A stretch of DNA of 27,205 bases from Candidatus Cloacimonadota bacterium (GCA_023228285.1 JALOBM010000027.1:1-27205); one strand, 5' to 3'; numbered from the stretch's first letter, positions 1 to 7,717 are shown. A program made the numbers and translations. Notes: generated from the sequence alone by a model not told the origin.

Positions 1-1157
1 CGGCAATTCAAGAAGCCGAGCCACCAAGTTCAAAAAGTAAAACAGACGTTTTTAGAGAGCATTACTTTCCAGACATAGATGACAATGAATGGAATAACTG
101 GCACTGGCAATTTTGCAATAGATACGTTACTAAGGATCAGATATCTGAAGTAATTCAGCTTAGCCAGGATGAGAAAAATGCGATGGATGCATTGAAAAAA
201 TCCGGAAGGGTGGCTGTAAATATAACACCATATTATCTCAGTCTAATATCTCAAACAGACATCAATCAACCATTGCGGAAAACGGTCATTCCGACAATGG
301 CAGAACTTGATATTTCAGAGAGTGAATATGAAGATCCGCTAAATGAAGATGACGACAGTCCTGTGCCTGGTATCGTTCACAGATATGATGATAGAGTGTT
401 GATGCTTATATCGAACTCTTGTTCTAGCTATTGCAGGTATTGCACACGTTCTAGAATGATCGGGACACCAAAAGCCTGTCCGACAATAACACAAGATTAT
501 ATAGATAATGCTATCGATTATATAAAAAACACCGATTGTGTTAGAGATGTTTTGTTGTCTGGTGGAGATCCATTATTGCTGCCTGATAGCACATTAGATT
601 GCATATTGAAGAGATTGCGCGACATACCTCACGTCGAGATTATTAGAATCGGCACCAAAGTACCGGTTGTGTTGCCGCAACGTATAACACAACCTTTGTG
701 CGATATGCTCGAAAAATATCACCCATTATTAATGAGCATTCACTTTACACACCCAGATGAGTTAACTGAGGAATGCATATTTGCATGCTCGAAATTGGCT
801 AAAGCTGGAATTCCACTTGGATCACAGACAGTATTGTTGTCTGGCATCAACGATAATATAGAAACGATGAAGTTGTTGATGCATAAGTTATTGATGGCAA
901 GAGTTCGGCCATATTATTTATATCAATGCGATCCTGTTATTGGAACAAAGCACTTTCGGACACCAGTTTCGAAGGGAGTAGAAATTATTGCTGGCCTGCG
1001 TGGTCATACGACAGGATATGCTGTGCCGACTTTTGTAATAGACGCTCCTGGTGGAGGAGGAAAAGTCCCACTGCAACAAAATTATGTAGTAGCAAGTGAT
1101 GAAAACCAAACAATATTACGAAATTATGCTGGGCAGATTTATCACTACCCACGATAA
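1..1157 (+). CDS. kamA: Lysine 2,3-aminomutase (KamA family radical SAM/PLP enzyme), 5' end outside window
   Basis: The reading frame is open from base 3 with no start codon before 183, so translation begins upstream of the window; about 384 residues are visible. The N-terminal part (WNNWHWQFCNR) is the typical KamA opening. The radical SAM cluster motif CSSYCRYC lies at visible residues 140-147, followed by SGGDPL, RIGTKVPVVLPQRIT, SIHFTHP and GSQTVLLSGIND. YQCD and VIDAPGGGGK match the substrate-binding aspartates and the PLP-binding lysine (visible residue 354) of characterised lysine 2,3-aminomutase. The spacing from the cluster to this lysine is close to that of the clostridial enzyme. 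EpmB relatives are shorter at the C-terminus, and glutamate aminomutases change the two aspartates, so lysine to beta-lysine is the best call. The next gene starts 16 bases later. No acetyltransferase or EpmA partner is recognisable nearby, so the use of beta-lysine is unknown. Confidence 0.9.
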   Translation, partial: AIQEAEPPSSKSKTDVFREHYFPDIDDNEWNNWHWQFCNRYVTKDQISEVIQLSQDEKNAMDALKKSGRVAVNITPYYLSLISQTDINQPLRKTVIPTMAELDISESEYEDPLNEDDDSPVPGIVHRYDDRVLMLISNSCSSYCRYCTRSRMIGTPKACPTITQDYIDNAIDYIKNTDCVRDVLLSGGDPLLLPDSTLDCILKRLRDIPHVEIIRIGTKVPVVLPQRITQPLCDMLEKYHPLLMSIHFTHPDELTEECIFACSKLAKAGIPLGSQTVLLSGINDNIETMKLLMHKLLMARVRPYYLYQCDPVIGTKHFRTPVSKGVEIIAGLRGHTTGYAVPTFVIDAPGGGGKVPLQQNYVVASDENQTILRNYAGQIYHYPR

Positions 1158-1173
1158 GTGTCAAAAATAATTT

Positions 1174-1704
1174 ATGGATCATTTTGCCGATAAATTACGT
1201 GTTGCGTTAAATAACGATGTTGCCGAAAGGCTTCTAGTTCGCTATTTTGCCAGTAAGGGCTACGATAAAACAAAATTCGACCAACTAATATATCCACCAG
1301 CAATGCAAGATATGCAGTTTGCTATATCAGAGATGTCTGATAAGATAGAAGTTGTCCCATATGTCAGAAATATAGACCCACTTGGAGATACAGCCAAGTT
1401 AGGATGGAATTTGTTTGTCCTCGGAAACCAACGTTGCTATTTAGGTGAGACATTCCATACCGGACTAAAAAGACTGACATTGCAGCTGCAGCACGGACAA
1501 ATTATTTCAGAAGATCAGCAAGCTACACGTCAAACTACACCGAGACGAATTATAAAATTCATTTCTAGGGTGTTTCAGAATCATGAAGATGGATATATAA
1601 ATCTGACACCACGCATAATACCGCTACCATACCAGCATCCAAGAGCTTCTGGTCTTGGGATGGCGCAGCAGTTCTGGAGCAAGCCTGGCGGACCAAAGTG
1701 GTAA
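1174..1704 (+). CDS. Unknown protein, 176 aa
   Basis: Not recognised. The protein is soluble with no membrane segment. The middle (residues about 75-105) has a compact stretch beginning LGWNLFVLGNQRCYLGETFH that looks like a folded beta domain, and the C-terminus is rich in Pro, Gly and Arg. It follows kamA by 16 bases on the same strand and is probably cotranscribed. No clear Shine-Dalgarno precedes the ATG. The gene ends just before a strong hairpin at 1710-1755 that separates it from the convergent sigma-like gene. A role as a small structural or head/tail protein is possible but not supported by any motif seen. Confidence 0.65.
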   Translation: MDHFADKLRVALNNDVAERLLVRYFASKGYDKTKFDQLIYPPAMQDMQFAISEMSDKIEVVPYVRNIDPLGDTAKLGWNLFVLGNQRCYLGETFHTGLKRLTLQLQHGQIISEDQQATRQTTPRRIIKFISRVFQNHEDGYINLTPRIIPLPYQHPRASGLGMAQQFWSKPGGPKW

Positions 1705-1709
1705 TCAAT

Positions 1710-1755
1710 ACTGTAATCACCGATCACATAAAATACATGGTGCGGTGATTACAGT
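1710..1755. terminator. Hairpin between convergent genes
   Basis: A perfect 13-bp inverted repeat (ACTGTAATCACCG at 1710-1722 and its complement at 1743-1755) encloses a 20-base loop. It fills the gap between a plus gene ending at 1704 and a minus gene ending at 1758. This position suits a bidirectional terminator. There is no long T-run, so an RNA-stability role is also possible. Confidence 0.55.
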
Positions 1756-1757
1756 AA

Positions 1758-3104
1758 TCAATAGACTGATTCAACAGCTACGCCATGCGCTATTAACTGC
1801 AGCCCAATTGTCTGCTCATGCTGTTTAATATCTTTCGGAGTGCACCCAAGAAATTTCGCCATACGATTCTTATGCGGAATCCCTTGGTTGATGCGAGGTG
1901 TATCAGGAAACCGTTCAACAAATTCCTGATAGATTGGACCTGTACCAGACAATAGTTGGAATACTGCTTGACAAGTACCGTCTGGTAAGCAACGTTGAAC
2001 ATGTGCGATTATTTCACGCACTTCTATGGCATTTGTGCCGTCTTCTAACATATGTTGATCCTCCAACTGTGAAATAACATCCATTGAATCGCCGTCGTCG
2101 TCACGACGGCTAACAACATTATTCACAATTTGAACTTCTGAATTGACAGACGCCGAATACTCGGTGTACGATGATTGCCCCTGCATATCACGCACCATGA
2201 TATTGCTGGGTGTAACAATAATTTCACCGCCAAGAGCAGCAAGATGCTCTTTAATCTCCCAGAATCTGGGATAAAAATCAGATGGTGCTAATAGCATCGG
2301 ATCACAAGTTATAGTATAATATGACTGATTTGGATATAATTTATCGTGCTCTGGATATCCACTATAGACATGGAATGCTCTTAGATCGGACAGCAGTAGA
2401 TTTATCGCGTCTGCCGCAGTCTTGTCTGCTGGCCCATATAATCCGACAATTCGCTTCTGGTGCTTTGTTATCGGATTTTCTAATAATATCTGCCTGAAAT
2501 AATTCCATATGAATGATCCAAAAAATTTCTTAAGTTGCTCTGGATCATTTAATATTCTTTCTGGATCATCGACTTTCGCTGCACCATGAACCGCAAGTAT
2601 GCAGCTTTTAGTAGTTGGCGGGATTTTACGCTCTCTTTGTAGCCGATCAACTACAAAGAGATATTCACTTTGAGTCAATGGATCATTTTCTTTAAATGTG
2701 CTGTCGCCTGGAGTCGATATTAAACAGCAATTACAAACTGGGCAGAAACCAAAGCATCTATTAAATTGAGTGACTCTATTGCTTTGACTTAGAAAAGAAG
2801 TGCTATGGCATAAAGAGCATTCAAAACTATAGTCAGTATGGTATAGTAGATGTACTAGACCACGCCAAACAGCTATTTGAAATTCCTCTTGTGCCGCATT
2901 AGAACTATCGCGATAGTCTGCTGCGATTGTTGATCCCAATTGGTAAATGAATTCTTGTCTATGACCTGCGAGAACTTCATGCTCTCCGACTGTAACCATT
3001 AATTCGTCAATTCTTGCTCGCTCTTCTTTTGTCAGATTTTTCATCGTGACGTTTGCGAGCGATCCACGTAAAAAGACTTCCGAGAGTTGCCTTACTTTGG
3101 ACAT
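1758..3104 (-). CDS. Sigma-factor-like protein with zinc ribbon inserted in region 2
   Basis: This 448-aa protein reads as a diverged sigma-70-type factor. Residues about 50-92 (beginning EFIYQLGSTIAADYR and running through AQEEFQIAVWRGLVHLLYH) resemble the first helices of region 2. Residues 191-210 (KKFFGSFIWNYFRQIL) resemble the second part, which in sigma factors binds the -10 element. Between them sits an insertion with two CxxC knuckles (Cys96/99 and Cys121/124), a probable zinc ribbon. The C-terminus (residues about 373-440, with NRMAKFLGCTPKDIKQHE) looks like a region 4 helix-turn-helix. A long middle section (220-345) is unassigned and includes an acidic linker (RRDDDGDS). It is encoded divergently from a second sigma-like gene 53 bases away. 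The assignment is by eye; another DNA-binding protein with a zinc ribbon remains possible. Confidence 0.6.
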   Translation of the reverse strand: MSKVRQLSEVFLRGSLANVTMKNLTKEERARIDELMVTVGEHEVLAGHRQEFIYQLGSTIAADYRDSSNAAQEEFQIAVWRGLVHLLYHTDYSFECSLCHSTSFLSQSNRVTQFNRCFGFCPVCNCCLISTPGDSTFKENDPLTQSEYLFVVDRLQRERKIPPTTKSCILAVHGAAKVDDPERILNDPEQLKKFFGSFIWNYFRQILLENPITKHQKRIVGLYGPADKTAADAINLLLSDLRAFHVYSGYPEHDKLYPNQSYYTITCDPMLLAPSDFYPRFWEIKEHLAALGGEIIVTPSNIMVRDMQGQSSYTEYSASVNSEVQIVNNVVSRRDDDGDSMDVISQLEDQHMLEDGTNAIEVREIIAHVQRCLPDGTCQAVFQLLSGTGPIYQEFVERFPDTPRINQGIPHKNRMAKFLGCTPKDIKQHEQTIGLQLIAHGVAVESVY

Positions 3105-3149
3105 ACAAACATTCCTTCGTTAGTATTAAAAAATCAGAAAATGAAAGGT

Positions 3150-3157
3150 TATTTATA
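3150..3157 (-). promoter_or_regulatory. Possible T4-type late promoter box TATAAATA
   Basis: On the minus strand the octamer TATAAATA, the consensus recognised by the T4 gp55 late sigma factor, lies about 45 bases upstream of the minus-strand sigma-like gene. It is the only intergenic exact copy I found on either strand. The sequence is AT-rich, so chance occurrence is a real possibility. Confidence 0.35.
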
Positions 3158-3805
3158 ATGGCTAAATACTGCGATACACAAGTACTTGAGAGAAACTGGT
3201 TTGAATGGTTGGTATCAAGTAACACGCCTGGAATCGAATTTTTGCGTAAAAAGGGCATGTTGTGGACCTTAATAATAGGTATGATACCGGGAACTAAAAT
3301 ACAAGATCCATGCTATGGAACACGCATGCACTACATCGTTCCTGATGATATTATTTTCTGCACATGCGACGACAGGATCAGCTGGGTCGTGCGTGGTAAT
3401 TTTACCACAGATCAGCTCAAAGAGCAAGGATATTATCTTGAGCCGCCAATGGCTCAATCTTGGCAGAATATGCTTGAAGACATCGCGAAAATGTGCAATG
3501 GTGTTGCTAGCAAATTCAATCAGCCATCTATAGAAGAGACAAATAATCTTGCAAGCGAAGCACTTGTACAAGTTATAAGCAAGATCGCCCGTGGTAAGCT
3601 GAGATATACACCGGGGAGGGCTCCAGTATTCAATTTGTTGACTACAACAATCCATCGTTGTATCTATAGTGTATTAAGTAAAGATGCCAGGCAGAAAAAG
3701 AACTTTATGGCCTTCGCAGACAATTTAGTCATCGAAGACGCAAATGCAGTTCGTGTAAACTACAATAGAGCAGGTTTGAAAGGTCGTGTCAATATAGACC
3801 ACTAA
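3158..3805 (+). CDS. T4 gp55-like sigma factor (late transcription)
   Basis: The protein has 215 aa. Residues 103-182 (beginning WQNMLEDIAKMCNGVASKF and ending near SVLSKDARQKK) match the pattern of sigma region 2 in the T4 gp55 family: a first helix, an EALVQVI helix, then R-YTPGRAPVFNLLTTTIHRCIYSVL with the aromatic/hydrophobic core of the -10-binding helix. The family directs host RNA polymerase core to phage late promoters together with the sliding clamp. The first 100 residues are unfamiliar and hold several Cys (C52, C68, C70). The start at 3158 was chosen over an upstream in-frame ATG because GAAAGG lies 9 bases before it and because the longer form would overlap the divergent gene. 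A region 4 is not seen, as in gp55. Confidence 0.65.
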   Translation: MAKYCDTQVLERNWFEWLVSSNTPGIEFLRKKGMLWTLIIGMIPGTKIQDPCYGTRMHYIVPDDIIFCTCDDRISWVVRGNFTTDQLKEQGYYLEPPMAQSWQNMLEDIAKMCNGVASKFNQPSIEETNNLASEALVQVISKIARGKLRYTPGRAPVFNLLTTTIHRCIYSVLSKDARQKKNFMAFADNLVIEDANAVRVNYNRAGLKGRVNIDH

Positions 3806-3868
3806 ACTTATCGTGGGATTATTGGAAAATATTATTTAGTTCTATTTCGCCAACTCGAAACAATAATA

Positions 3869-4840
3869 ATGGCACAACCGATGAAATTACGAGTACGGCC
3901 GATAGGTAATAATACTAAACGAACAGTTGTATTGCCAAGAGCAGCCAGAGCGGTTGTTGTTCGGCAACAACCAGCAGTAACAAAAGTTCTACGCGCTACG
4001 ATGCAGCCTAAAAAAGCTGTACAAAATGTTGTTAAGGTAGCACAGATACAACGACAAATACCAGTAATGCCAAAGAGGGGGATTAAAGTAGCTGCCGGAG
4101 TATCAGTAAAAAAGTCAAATCTACACAAACCAACAGTAAAAATTATAACTCGTGATCCACCAGAAGCGAGTGTCAGAAGGATTAGAGAATTACGTAATTC
4201 TTGTGTTGGGCGTATTCTCGTAATAATAGCTAATGGGCCAAGTGTTTCGGAAGTCGATACAACTAAACTCCTTGGCCAGCCGCGCATCGACATAATGTCA
4301 ATAAATAGACCAGATATGCGAGTGTGGCCGACAAAATATTGGCTATTTTGTGATATATCTCAACTAAAACGTCATAACAGTTTGTGGTCTAGCTATGACG
4401 GATATATTTTCAATTCAACTATGATTCTTGATAGTAGGCCAGGAACGATCTTTATAAAGAATAAGCCAGGTATGGGTTTTAGTACAGATCTGACCACAGG
4501 CTTTCACATTGGCCGATCAAGCGTTTATGCGGCTATGCAAGTAGCAAATTGGCTAGGTTATGACAAAATTTATATTCTTGGTATTGATATGGGTGCTATC
4601 AAGGTAGACGGTAAAGAAACATTGCACTTTTATGGCATAAATCCAGATTGCACAAGCGACAATAGAAAAAAGAGATTCGCTGAAGAAGCTAAATACTATG
4701 AAGATGCAGTACATATATTACCTGCAGAGATTAGAAAGAAATTTTATTTCTGCAGTTCTTATAACAATTTTAAGTTCTTAGATCAATTTAACAGGGTAGA
4801 TCACCGTAAAGCTATAGAAACTATATATAGCAGTATGTAA
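3869..4840 (+). CDS. MptE-like / DUF115-type Rossmann protein, possible glycosyltransferase
   Basis: The protein has 323 aa. The first 110 residues are basic and low in complexity (many K, R, V, Q) and look disordered. The folded part begins at RILVIIANGPSVSEVD, a nucleotide-binding loop typical of the 6-hydroxymethylpterin pyrophosphokinase MptE-like (DUF115) and GT42 sialyltransferase-like group. IMSINR, WPTKYWLFCD and the later AAMQVANWLGYDKIYILGIDMG follow in the usual order. In other viruses and bacteria such proteins act in surface glycan or flagellin glycosylation, and some are unassigned. The next gene starts 8 bases downstream. No clear ribosome binding site precedes the ATG. Fold-level assignment is fairly safe; substrate is unknown. 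Confidence 0.6.
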   Translation: MAQPMKLRVRPIGNNTKRTVVLPRAARAVVVRQQPAVTKVLRATMQPKKAVQNVVKVAQIQRQIPVMPKRGIKVAAGVSVKKSNLHKPTVKIITRDPPEASVRRIRELRNSCVGRILVIIANGPSVSEVDTTKLLGQPRIDIMSINRPDMRVWPTKYWLFCDISQLKRHNSLWSSYDGYIFNSTMILDSRPGTIFIKNKPGMGFSTDLTTGFHIGRSSVYAAMQVANWLGYDKIYILGIDMGAIKVDGKETLHFYGINPDCTSDNRKKRFAEEAKYYEDAVHILPAEIRKKFYFCSSYNNFKFLDQFNRVDHRKAIETIYSSM

Positions 4841-4847
4841 ATATTTT

Positions 4848-5465
4848 ATGTTAACTCAAGAAATAACTTGTCCGTATTGCAACTCAGATTTCACAGCTAT
4901 GGTATGGGTTGATGGTAGCTGTGAAAAATGTGGTGGAAACTATTATTGGTCAATGGAATTCAATGCCGATCTAACCGATGGATGGCATGCTATCGAATGG
5001 GATAGAAGTAGATCGATATATGTAGCGTCAACATTATCAAACTGGAAACGTGTCAGATCGTTCATTGACTATTTTAAGAAAGTCGAAATTCCAATAGCTT
5101 TCGATTGGACAGCATATGGTGAAGAGATTTTTTCTGTCGGTGCGCCACGTGATCTAGACCCGGTATCATTACGTGAGAAGGCTTTATGCGAGTATAATGG
5201 AGTATCAACTGCATCATACGTACTTGTTATTATACCAGGAGGGCGTGGAACAAATTTTGAATATGGCGTTGCATATCAGAGATTAAAAGATATAAATGCT
5301 CCGATAATCACCATATTAGATGAAACAGAGCCAACTACACCAATTAGTTTTCATTATCTTCCGGGTGTTCAAAGATTAGATAATGTCCAAATGGTTATAG
5401 CAGACATTTTCAAGCATTTTGGCATTGACAGCAAAGATATAAATGTCGATCAATTAATGTGCTAA
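4848..5465 (+). CDS. Zinc-ribbon plus nucleoside 2-deoxyribosyltransferase-like protein
   Basis: The protein has 205 aa. It opens with a zinc ribbon (Cys8/Cys11 and Cys25/Cys28). Residues about 56-205 resemble the nucleoside 2-deoxyribosyltransferase / DNPH1 (Rcl) fold: IYVASTLSNWKRV is the first strand and loop, AFDWT follows, and YVLVIIPGGRGTNFEYG holds the conserved Gly-rich loop with a candidate catalytic Glu138. Family members exchange bases between deoxynucleosides or hydrolyse the N-glycosidic bond of deoxynucleoside 5'-monophosphates. Its place a few genes before purZ fits a role in altering the deoxynucleotide pool. The zinc ribbon fusion is unusual. The enzymatic activity is inferred, not shown. 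Confidence 0.65.
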   Translation: MLTQEITCPYCNSDFTAMVWVDGSCEKCGGNYYWSMEFNADLTDGWHAIEWDRSRSIYVASTLSNWKRVRSFIDYFKKVEIPIAFDWTAYGEEIFSVGAPRDLDPVSLREKALCEYNGVSTASYVLVIIPGGRGTNFEYGVAYQRLKDINAPIITILDETEPTTPISFHYLPGVQRLDNVQMVIADIFKHFGIDSKDINVDQLMC

Positions 5466-5505
5466 ACACAGTCTAACTACTGTGAAAGCAGTCAATGAGG
5501 TGCCT

Positions 5506-5697
5506 ATGTTAGAACAAAATAAGATGCCATCAAAGCCAATTACGCCAGATGGCACAAAAAGTAAAAAGACTTTTGCTGGTCCACATGGAGGCGGAACTGC
5601 TTATAACCAGCTTGCAGTTGGCAATAATTTTGCTGTTCACGACTCGATCCCTGGACATACACAAAAGAAAAACGTCGAAGTCATAAAGCCGAAGTAA
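5506..5697 (+). CDS. Small unknown protein, 63 aa
   Basis: Not recognised. The peptide is polar, Lys-, Gly- and Pro-rich (KPITPDGTKSKK, GPHGGGTAYN) and has no hydrophobic core, so it is probably flexible. The ATG at 5506 was preferred over an in-frame GTG at 5482 because GAGG ends 5 bases before it. It lies between the deoxyribosyltransferase-like gene and a strong hairpin at 5721-5751, so it probably ends that transcription unit. Confidence 0.55.
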   Translation: MLEQNKMPSKPITPDGTKSKKTFAGPHGGGTAYNQLAVGNNFAVHDSIPGHTQKKNVEVIKPK

Positions 5698-5720
5698 TTG
5701 ATTATAGTTTAATGCTAATT

Positions 5721-5751
5721 AGAGCCATCTAATTACTAATTAGATGGCTCT
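5721..5751 (+). terminator. Perfect 15-bp hairpin
   Basis: AGAGCCATCTAATTA at 5721-5735 is the exact complement of 5737-5751, with one base between the arms. It follows the stop of the small gene at 5697 and precedes the DeoC-like gene. The T-tract after it is weak (AACTTTAT), so it may act as a terminator or as a 3'-end stabiliser. Confidence 0.6.
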
Positions 5752-5848
5752 AACTTTATCTATTCTGTACTCTAAGAATATCGAAAAACATTGCTGCGTT
5801 ATTTGTAATGTATTTAAATATTGTCAATCTACAATTAAGGACATTACA

Positions 5849-6541
5849 ATGTTATACTATATAAGCCAAAAACTTGAACTAGACATCATGCAAGCTAGCG
5901 AGTTAAGCGAAGCTATGGAACTGGCTCATGTTTATCGAATGAACGCTGTTGTAGTTCACCCAGATTTAGTTGCTGACGCCAATATGCAGCGTGTGAAGCG
6001 GCAAGCAAAATATCAAGTCTTAACAACTGTTGATTGGCCAAAGGGCGACAAAACAGGGATTTCAAAATTCCATAGTATGTCGATCCACTCTTTGTCATGC
6101 GATGGTTTTGAGATAGCACTCGGTACAAAATCGCAGGGAGAAACTAAAGCTGAAACCTTAGCTATCACGGATTTTATTCACAAACATCTACCACGCGTAC
6201 GAGAGATCAGATTTGTTCTTGGATGCTTATCTAAGGAGCAACAAGATATTGATAATTTGTGCCTAGCGATCAGAGAAATTCCGGCACCAAGTATGTTACG
6301 AACCGATATTAACCTACGATGTGCCCAAGCAAAGGCAAATATAGGTGCACATAACACATCACTAGCTGCGATATTATCTCATATCAATAGACCAATCAAA
6401 CTGTGTGGGAATATTAATTCTGCGAAAATAATAGCATCATGTAAGGCTGCTAGATATGGTGTTAGTCTAAAGCAAGCTCAAACTATAATTAAAGAGCTGA
6501 AAGAAAACCCGACCAAAATTGAAAAAATATTTAAAACATGA
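5849..6541 (+). CDS. DeoC-like TIM-barrel protein, possibly a non-canonical aldolase
   Basis: The protein has 230 aa and resembles the deoxyribose-phosphate aldolase family in order of motifs: an early strand MNAVVVHPDLV, TTVDWPKGDKT where the family has the substrate loop, REIRFVLG, SMLRTDINL where DeoC has its Schiff-base Lys (FIKTSTG), and PIKLCGNINSAKIIASC where DeoC has the KPAGG segment. By eye the Schiff-base Lys is replaced by Arg151 while Lys184 is kept, so normal aldolase chemistry is doubtful. The ATG at 5849 has AAGGA 7 bases before it; an earlier in-frame ATG at 5744 lies inside the upstream hairpin and is unlikely. The gene shares an ATGA overlap with the next one. Other TIM-barrel families remain possible. 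Confidence 0.45.
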   Translation: MLYYISQKLELDIMQASELSEAMELAHVYRMNAVVVHPDLVADANMQRVKRQAKYQVLTTVDWPKGDKTGISKFHSMSIHSLSCDGFEIALGTKSQGETKAETLAITDFIHKHLPRVREIRFVLGCLSKEQQDIDNLCLAIREIPAPSMLRTDINLRCAQAKANIGAHNTSLAAILSHINRPIKLCGNINSAKIIASCKAARYGVSLKQAQTIIKELKENPTKIEKIFKT

Positions 6542-6744
6542 GTGATGCTGTCAAAGTTGGTATGTTGGTTCGCGTTTACAACCAAGAGCACATTTGGCAT
6601 AACGAAATAGGCATCATTCGCGCTCTTGGAAATGGGTTTTCTAGGGTCGAATTACTTGATAAATTAGTTTGGATGCCGAACCATTGGTTAACGGAGGTAG
6701 CAGATCGGTTGGATACTAAGGGGGAATCAAATGATCGAGTTTGA
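6538..6744 (+). CDS. Small SH3-like barrel protein, 68 aa
   Basis: The start overlaps the previous stop (ATGA), which indicates translational coupling. The pattern VKVGMLVRVYN, EIGIIRALGNG, FSRVELLDKLVWMPNHWLTEV is typical of small SH3/KOW-like beta barrels, with alternating hydrophobics and a Gly at the turn. No catalytic motif is visible. It overlaps the following gene by 14 bases in another frame. Confidence 0.6.
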   Translation: MSDAVKVGMLVRVYNQEHIWHNEIGIIRALGNGFSRVELLDKLVWMPNHWLTEVADRLDTKGESNDRV

Positions 6745-7075
6745 CATCATTGAAGAGCTTGGCGATAATGCTGAATTATTAACAAAGTCCGACGCATGGC
6801 TTGCTATAATGGAAGAGAAGCTTGGACAGGATTTAACAATATTATTACATGACCTAGATCAAATTCAAACAGCTATTAGAATTAAACAACGCCTTCAACA
6901 AAACAATCGCGTAGCTGTTAAACGCCCAGTGCGTAGTGGTAAAATATCTGACGAAGTAATTGAGATTTTACCACTTACAAAAGCAGTAAAAGTCGCCAAC
7001 CAGACAAGTCATAGCGATCAAATCAATATATGGGCCGCTGATGGTTATGATATCGCAACTGTCCAAATGGTCTAA
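6731..7075 (+). CDS. Unknown helical protein, 114 aa
   Basis: Not recognised. The first 60 residues look helical and charged (IMEEKLGQDLTILLHDLDQI, then QTAIRIKQRLQQNN) and may form a coiled coil. The rest is more mixed. An AGGGGG tract about 7 bases before the ATG is a strong ribosome binding site. The stop overlaps that of the convergent gene on the minus strand (shared CTAA at 7072-7075). Confidence 0.6.
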   Translation: MIEFDIIEELGDNAELLTKSDAWLAIMEEKLGQDLTILLHDLDQIQTAIRIKQRLQQNNRVAVKRPVRSGKISDEVIEILPLTKAVKVANQTSHSDQINIWAADGYDIATVQMV

Positions 7076-7590
7076 CCGACGATTTTGTTTAATGCCGTTA
7101 AAAATTTTGTTGGGCTACATTTCCAATATAAATCGTAGATATTACTATGGTGAGTATCTAGAAATATATCGTCTGGTAGAACTGCATCTAATTTGGTAGC
7201 CAATTTATTAATTTTGTCGGATTGCGAATCTTTATCCCACAAGCTTACATAACCGCCACCGCCATTAACACCAAAACCAGATGGTTCTTCGTCTCCCTGA
7301 CAAATTTGTATAGTTTTAAACCCAGCATCCCATAATAATTCCAGTATTGGAATCGCATCTCTATCTGGTCCAATATCGATCACCGGTAAATCTTCTCCTG
7401 GGAATCTACCGGCGATACTAAGACCACGATCTGCGAGTCGGCTTAAATCATATCCACCTTCTTTTTTTAGCTTAATCTGCATATTGTGGCTTAGTGGAAT
7501 ATCAGGTAATTGTAAAACCTGTACAAAACAAGTTCCTCGTGGGTGTATGGTATGTGGTCGTCGTTCCTCGTGTAACAATTTGAGTTTCAT
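7072..7590 (-). CDS. Unknown protein, 172 aa
   Basis: Not recognised with confidence. The protein is soluble. ILELLWDAGFKTIQICQGDEE, then a Gly-rich GVNGGGGYVSL, gives an alpha/beta core with a Cys after a strand, an arrangement shared by several small uncharacterised families. The N-terminus includes a run HEERRPHTIHPRG. GAGG lies 5-6 bases before the start codon. It is transcribed away from purZ, with an inverted repeat at 7610-7642 in the gap. Confidence 0.6.
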   Translation of the reverse strand: MKLKLLHEERRPHTIHPRGTCFVQVLQLPDIPLSHNMQIKLKKEGGYDLSRLADRGLSIAGRFPGEDLPVIDIGPDRDAIPILELLWDAGFKTIQICQGDEEPSGFGVNGGGGYVSLWDKDSQSDKINKLATKLDAVLPDDIFLDTHHSNIYDLYWKCSPTKFLTALNKIVG

Positions 7591-7609
7591 AGTGTCCTCA
7601 ATTTTACAA

Positions 7610-7642
7610 ATATTTTTGCGTATTGTAAATAGACAAAAATAT
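7610..7642. repeat. Inverted repeat in divergent gap before purZ
   Basis: ATATTTTTG at 7610-7618 and its exact complement at 7634-7642 are separated by 15 bases. The element lies between the starts of a minus gene (7590) and purZ (7718), as expected for an operator. No protein can be assigned to it. Confidence 0.4.
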
Positions 7643-7689
7643 CATAAGTCTTAATCGGTTGTCTTCTTCGCAATTAAATTGTCATTTCG

Positions 7690-7698
7690 TGCTATGAT
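7690..7698 (+). promoter_or_regulatory. Extended -10 promoter candidate for purZ
   Basis: TGCTATGAT is an extended -10 element of bacterial sigma-70 type. A transcript would start near 7705, just upstream of the AGGAG at 7708-7712, giving a very short leader. A clear -35 is not obvious, as is common for extended -10 promoters. Confidence 0.35.
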
Positions 7699-7717
7699 GC
7701 TAAACACAGGAGAAAAT

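Noticed and set aside
918..1182. Two minus-strand ORFs inside kamA
   Set aside because: They lie antisense to a gene with clear family motifs, have low-complexity or unlikely composition and no ribosome site.
3269..3655. Minus-strand ORF of 128 codons inside the gp55-like gene
   Set aside because: It is antisense to the sigma-like gene, rich in Cys and Ile in an unnatural pattern, and has no ribosome site.
3832..4293. Minus-strand ORF of 153 codons opposite the MptE-like gene
   Set aside because: It mirrors the basic low-complexity N-terminus of the plus gene and has no ribosome site; the downstream plus-strand Rossmann motifs support the plus frame.
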